A stretch of 17,304 nt of DNA from assembly GCA_023261525.1 (NCBI GenBank), contig JAHFOU010000012.1, positions 1-17,304 on the forward strand, written 5' to 3'. The position numbers and the translations under genes are program-made. Source of the stretch: Planctomycetota bacterium (GTDB taxonomy: Bacteria; Planctomycetota; SBBH01; JAHFOU01). The notes below the pieces were generated by a model, which was given only the letters and a program-made list of their open reading frames with translations, ran no database searches and was not told the DNA's origin. How positions within the stretch are numbered: the stretch's first letter is position 1; the number at the start of each line of letters is the position of its first letter. This document shows, one piece after another, positions 13,710 to 17,304 of the stretch.

Positions 13710-15278
13710 TTACCTCCTGGTCCTGGTGCCGCGCTTGATCCCCAACAGGTCGCACATGGCGGGGCTGTAGGTGGTCCAGCCGTTCCCGCCGGGGTTGTCG
13801 ACGATACGCTCCACCTTGGTGGGACCGTCCTGCGCCATGGCCTCGTCGTGGGTGGGCCCGCGCAGGATCTCGACCAGGGGGACCGCGTAGGCGGGGGTCT
13901 GGAGCGCCGCCGTCACGGCGTTGGTGAGCGCATCCACCATGTCGTCGTGGGCGGCGCCCGGGAAGTCCAGGAGCTCCTCGATCAGGTCGGTCCACCCCGG
14001 CTTCAGGAACACATCCCCGCAGGCGAACAGGGGCTGCAGGATGGTGGTGACCCGGGTCACCTTGTCCGTCGTCGGGCGAAGCGGCAAGAGCTGGTACTTG
14101 GGGATGCCCGCGCGCAGGAGTTCCTGGTACCAGACCTCCTGGGGCCCGTTGCACTCGATGGCGATGGCCTGGGGCTTCCAGAAGGCATACAGCTCCTTGA
14201 TCTTCTCGATCTGGCTGTGGAACTCCATCCTCGCGCGCTCGACATGGAGCACCCAGGCCTGGCGCTGGGCGTTCATCCCGATCACCGAGAAGGCGCTGTA
14301 GTCGGCCCTGTCGCTCCCGACCTTGATGGCCGGATCGACGCCGATGAAGACGCGGAGGTCGCCGGGCGCGTCCTGGTAGAAGCGGAGGTACTCCTCCTTG
14401 ACGACCTGGCTCTCCGGGGGCACGGGCTGGTTCATGAACTCCCGGGCGAAGCGGTTCGGCCCGATGGTCCGCCGGCGCTCCTCGAGGTCCTCCTTGGACC
14501 AGCGCTCGGGCCAGATGGGGTTGCCGTCCGCGTCGAGCGCCGCGTCCCTCTGGCCGCCCCAGATCTCGGGCTTGGCCAGCAACTGCCCGGCCAGACCCTC
14601 CTTGTGAAGGATCGTGCCCACCAGCACACAGCTCCCGCCCTTGTCCATGGCGTTGATCACGTCCTCATGGAACCAGTCCGAGACCTTCTGGCGGGCCTCC
14701 CGGGTGCGGGAGGACTCGGTGCTCTCCGCGTCGTCGAGCAGGATGAAGTCCGGGCGGTTCTCGCCGTGCTTGAGGCCCCGGATCTCGGTGCCGGTGCCGA
14801 CGGCCATCACCCGCACGTCGTTGCGGGTCACGATGTCCGTCTCCTTCCACTTCGACGGGCGGGGCTTGGCGTTCACGGGCTCGCAGACCTCGGGGAAGTC
14901 CTCCCGGAGGAGCTTGTTGCCCATGAGCTCCTTCTTCAGGTCCCGCAGGATGCTGGCCGCCTGCGTCTCTGTCCGGGAGACGATTAAGAGGAACAGGGCC
15001 TTCCTGAAGCAGATGAGGTAGAGCATGCAGGCCAGGCAGAGTGTGGTCTTGCCGTGCTCGCGGGGGGCCGCCCAGACGAACCTGACCTTGCCATGGGTGG
15101 CGATCCGGTTGAGGCAGGAGCAGGCCTTCGCGTGCATCGCCCCGGGGAGGGCCTTGAGATGGTGGGCCAGGTAGACCAGCTCGAACTCCAGCACGCCCTT
15201 GGCTGCCGCCTCCCGCCGGCCCCGGGAGAGGCGCTGGGCGGCCTCCCGTTTCATCCGCTCGATCTCTCGCTTATCCAT
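13710..15278 (-). CDS. Phage terminase large subunit
   Basis: 522 aa. Motor and nuclease for packaging phage DNA into proheads. The ATPase half has a Walker A variant APREHGKTT (71-79) and Walker B FILLDD (178-183) with a following acidic residue, plus the coupling stretch VLVGTILH. The nuclease half shows the RNase H-type acidic motifs FIGVDPAI (about 305-312), IAIECNG and HDDMVDAL near the end. ATG 15278 is supported by AAGGAGG upstream; 32 extra N-terminal codons of the open frame overlap the small-subunit gene in another frame. It overlaps the upstream gene by eight bases. Expected partner: the small HTH protein encoded just before it. Confidence 0.95.
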   Translation of the reverse strand: MDKREIERMKREAAQRLSRGRREAAAKGVLEFELVYLAHHLKALPGAMHAKACSCLNRIATHGKVRFVWAAPREHGKTTLCLACMLYLICFRKALFLLIVSRTETQAASILRDLKKELMGNKLLREDFPEVCEPVNAKPRPSKWKETDIVTRNDVRVMAVGTGTEIRGLKHGENRPDFILLDDAESTESSRTREARQKVSDWFHEDVINAMDKGGSCVLVGTILHKEGLAGQLLAKPEIWGGQRDAALDADGNPIWPERWSKEDLEERRRTIGPNRFAREFMNQPVPPESQVVKEEYLRFYQDAPGDLRVFIGVDPAIKVGSDRADYSAFSVIGMNAQRQAWVLHVERARMEFHSQIEKIKELYAFWKPQAIAIECNGPQEVWYQELLRAGIPKYQLLPLRPTTDKVTRVTTILQPLFACGDVFLKPGWTDLIEELLDFPGAAHDDMVDALTNAVTAALQTPAYAVPLVEILRGPTHDEAMAQDGPTKVERIVDNPGGNGWTTYSPAMCDLLGIKRGTRTRR

Positions 15279-15954
15279 GGGTGTCCTCCTTCTTGTCCGC
15301 CTCCGGTGGAAGCGGGATGGCTTGGATCTGTTCGACGATGCCCAAGGCGCGGACCTCCCGCCCCAGGGCCTCAAGCTTCGCCAGGGATTCCGGATCCTGG
15401 CTCGAGCCCGAGCGGACGATGCCGTTGATGCGTTCCCATTCCCGGAGCAGGGCCGCCGGGGCCGTCATGTCGTGTTGCACGAGGTGGACAAGCTCCCCGC
15501 GGACCTCGGTGGCGGCCGAGGGGAGGCGCCCCAGCTTCTGGAGGGAGTCCACGAGCCCCCTGTAGATGCCGAAGCAGGCCACGCTCCCGGAGATCCTCGC
15601 CTCGGGGCTGATCTCCTTGTCCCGCATGGTGCGCCGGATGCGCTGGACTTCGGTCTCCGCCAGTCGCACTAGGTCGCCCGCGACCTCGTCGGCGAACCCC
15701 GGGCTGGCCCGGAGGGCGTTGTCCGTCCTGAGCTGCTTGCGCAGCCTCTGGACGGTCTTGGTGCTCACCCCCATCAGGGCCGCGACGTCCGCGAGGGAGT
15801 AGCCGTCCGAGGTCAGGATCTCGGTGATCTGGAGTTGGACCTCCCGCGGGACGAGCTTGATCGACGTGGCGCCCGCCCTCAGGCGTTGGATCCATTCGTG
15901 GACGGCCGGCCCCTCCTCGGGGCCGGCCGGGTTGTTGTCGTTGAGGTTCGTCAT
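15271..15954 (-). CDS. HTH protein, probable terminase small subunit
   Basis: 227 aa. Residues 52-75 (YSLADVAALMGVSTKTVQRL) form a clear helix-turn-helix, followed by long helical segments (residues 87-175) and a C-terminal EALGREVRALGIVEQIQAIP region. Position directly before the large terminase, HTH near the N-terminus and helical body suit a small terminase that recognises the packaging site, though overall similarity to a named family was not established. The ATG at 15954 shares one base with the stop of the ParB-methylase gene (TGATG); the stop overlaps the terminase start by eight bases. A much longer frame to 16758 re-reads the methylase gene and is rejected. Confidence 0.75.
   Translation of the reverse strand: MTNLNDNNPAGPEEGPAVHEWIQRLRAGATSIKLVPREVQLQITEILTSDGYSLADVAALMGVSTKTVQRLRKQLRTDNALRASPGFADEVAGDLVRLAETEVQRIRRTMRDKEISPEARISGSVACFGIYRGLVDSLQKLGRLPSAATEVRGELVHLVQHDMTAPAALLREWERINGIVRSGSSQDPESLAKLEALGREVRALGIVEQIQAIPLPPEADKKEDTHG
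15903..15929. repeat. Strong 11-bp hairpin just inside the small-terminase gene
   Basis: CGGCCGGCCCC (15903-15913) pairs perfectly with GGGGCCGGCCG (15919-15929), loop of five bases. It begins about 25 bases after the minus-strand start codon. It could slow translation or mark a packaging (pac) site, which in some phages lies inside the small-terminase gene; this is inference. Confidence 0.6.
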
Positions 15955-17282
15955 CACGCGTTCCTTTCGTTGTTGGGGGTGTCGGTGGAGGGGCGGGGAC
16001 TCCCGGTGAAGCCGGCCGCCTGGATCTCGGCCCATTCCATGGTCCGGCCGTCCCGCTCCAGCCTCGGGGTCTTTCCGGTGAGGCTCATGAGGCGGGTTAC
16101 GGCCAGGTCCACGAATACAGGCTCCACCTCGATCGCGTAGACCTTCCGGTTCAGCGTCGCACCAGCGGCCAACTGAGAGCCGCTGCCGGAGAAGGGTTCG
16201 AAGCACACGTCGCCGGGCTTCGTATGCTTCCGCATGGGCCGGGCGAAGATCTCGACAGGTTTTTGGGTGGGGTGTTGGTTCCCCGTGATGCGCTGCTTGC
16301 CCTCCCAATCGATCTCCCAGACGGAGTTGAGGCTCTGGTCTCCGTCGTGGGCGGGCATGGACCCCTTCCTCCAGCCCATCAGGCAGGGCTCGTGGCGGAA
16401 GTGCCAGAACACGTGCCCGAAGACGGGTGTCGGCTTCACCCAGATGATCTGCTGGTGATCGTGGATGCCGAGTTCGTTCCAGATGGCGCTGATCTCGGCC
16501 TGCCGCTTGTGGGCGTGCCAGAAATAGATCGCCCCGTTGGGGGCCAGGACTTCGAGGATCCTGCTGCTGACGTCCCTGAAGAAGCGGCCGGCGTCCTTGA
16601 TGTCCACCTCGTGGTAGACCGAGGTCCAGTCCTTGCCGGAGTTGTTGGGCCGTTCGCCGGTGTAGTCGACCAGGTAGGGGCTGTCGGTGGCCACCAGGAT
16701 GGCCTTCATGCCCATCATCACCCTGGCCACGTCCTCGGTCTTGGTGGAGTCCCCGCACAGCAGGCGCTGCTCGCCCAGGAGCCAGAGGTCCCCGGTCTTG
16801 GAGAAGGCCTTGGTCGGGGGTTCGGGCACGTCGTCCGGGTCGTTGGGCAGCTCGGGCAGGGGAGCCTCCGGGACGACCGCCCTGAGTTCGTCCAGCCTCA
16901 GGAATCCGGCGGCATCCGGCAGCACCCTCCCGATTTCGTCCAGGAGGGCATGGATCTCGGGGGTGTAGTCCCCGGCGATGAGGGGGTCGTTCAGGGCGAC
17001 GTTGAGGGCCTTCTCCTCGGCTTCGGAGAGGTCCAAGGCGATGACGTCGGTCTCTTCCACCCCGGCCGCACGGAGGACATCCGCACGACGGTTCCCGCCG
17101 ACGATGTAGCCGCTCCTAGTGTTGACACTGATGATCTCCGCCAGCCCCCAGCGCCCGATGCTGGCCGTGAGGCCCTTCAGGGCCTCGGGGCTCATGGTGC
17201 GGGTCTTCTCGTTCCAGGGGGCCTCCTTCAGGTCCGCCACCTTCATGGTGATGATCTTCACACGGCCGCTGATGTTGCTCAT
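15954..17282 (-). CDS. ParB-like domain fused to beta-class DNA methyltransferase (phage-type)
   Basis: 442 aa. Residues 1-95 form a ParB/Srx-type fold with MKVADLKEAPWNEK and the signature VGGNRRADVL (61-70). Residues from about 160 are an amino-methyltransferase: motif IV TDSPYLVDYTG (199-209, DSPY where DPPY is common) precedes the AdoMet motif FEPFSGSGSQLA near residue 380, the motif order of beta-class N6-adenine or N4-cytosine methylases. QHPTQKPVEIF (about 344) is also typical. Such ParB-methylase fusions are common in phages and may protect phage DNA from restriction. ATG 17282 has GGGGAG six bases upstream. It is the first visible gene of the packaging operon, with further phage genes expected beyond the right edge. 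Confidence 0.92.
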   Translation of the reverse strand: MSNISGRVKIITMKVADLKEAPWNEKTRTMSPEALKGLTASIGRWGLAEIISVNTRSGYIVGGNRRADVLRAAGVEETDVIALDLSEAEEKALNVALNDPLIAGDYTPEIHALLDEIGRVLPDAAGFLRLDELRAVVPEAPLPELPNDPDDVPEPPTKAFSKTGDLWLLGEQRLLCGDSTKTEDVARVMMGMKAILVATDSPYLVDYTGERPNNSGKDWTSVYHEVDIKDAGRFFRDVSSRILEVLAPNGAIYFWHAHKRQAEISAIWNELGIHDHQQIIWVKPTPVFGHVFWHFRHEPCLMGWRKGSMPAHDGDQSLNSVWEIDWEGKQRITGNQHPTQKPVEIFARPMRKHTKPGDVCFEPFSGSGSQLAAGATLNRKVYAIEVEPVFVDLAVTRLMSLTGKTPRLERDGRTMEWAEIQAAGFTGSPRPSTDTPNNERNA

Positions 17283-17304
17283 GAGGCGCTCCCCGCCGGC
17301 TGCG

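Noticed and set aside
13623..14987. 454-aa + strand frame opposite the large terminase
   Set aside because: Repetitive Leu/Gly/Val translation without motifs; the terminase is clearly coded on the other strand.
15271..16758. Extended 495-aa version of the small terminase
   Set aside because: The first 268 residues read the methylase gene out of frame; ATG 15954 couples neatly to the upstream stop.
1..17304. CRISPR array, tRNA or rRNA genes, insertion sequence
   Set aside because: No regularly spaced repeats, no cloverleaf or ribosomal sequence and no transposase motifs were seen on either strand.

Overview
The window is GC-rich bacterial chromosomal DNA with no rRNA, tRNA, integrase or transposase visible. 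Gene density, Shine-Dalgarno leaders (AGGAGG-type before most starts) and family content fit a GC-rich Gram-negative-type bacterium; I cannot name the phylum from sequence alone. It reads as an accessory region between housekeeping-like genes (left) and a phage packaging module (right).

Region 1 (1-3042, + strand): the 3' part of a beta-CASP metallo-beta-lactamase RNA-processing nuclease, then a copper-type P1B ATPase carrying YHS and heavy-metal-binding domains in place of HMA domains. A convergent gap with two stem-loops (3089-3127 and 3234-3273) closes this region.

Region 2 (3299-5714, - strand, visibly less GC-rich): a HigB-like toxin gene, a HigA antitoxin fused to an ImmA/IrrE-type HExxH metallopeptidase, a conserved-looking 181-aa unknown and a DUF2188 protein, tightly spaced as one operon behind an AT-rich leader with a nested palindrome over a TATAAT box. 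Region 3 (5715-7266): a minus-strand orphan protein made of two degenerate FlhB/YscU C-terminal-like domains with no secretion genes nearby, then, divergently, a vapB-vapC antitoxin/toxin pair with a palindromic operator over its promoter.

Region 4 (7284-12499) is the most interesting part. Seventeen bases after vapC begins a three-gene + strand operon: a GHKL ATPase (MORC/paraMORC-like), an unknown 255-aa protein, and a 253-aa protein that I tentatively compare with DUF6339. It converges, with a 55-bp tail-to-tail overlap, on a - strand operon of a 97-aa unknown, a Vsr-type endonuclease and a C5-cytosine methyltransferase. GHKL ATPases paired with Dcm-like methylases and Vsr nucleases are known from restriction-modification-like defence loci; this set lacks the Z1 helicase and recognisable separate restriction nuclease often seen with them, so it may be a reduced or variant system. 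VapBC could act as its addiction module.

Region 5 (12776-17282, - strand): a coiled-coil/winged-helix protein, then a phage-type operon (in transcription order) of a ParB-fused beta-class DNA methyltransferase, an HTH small-terminase-like protein, the large terminase and a 130-aa unknown. It runs off the right edge, so the prophage or phage-derived element continues outside the window. A strong 11-bp hairpin lies just inside the small-terminase gene.
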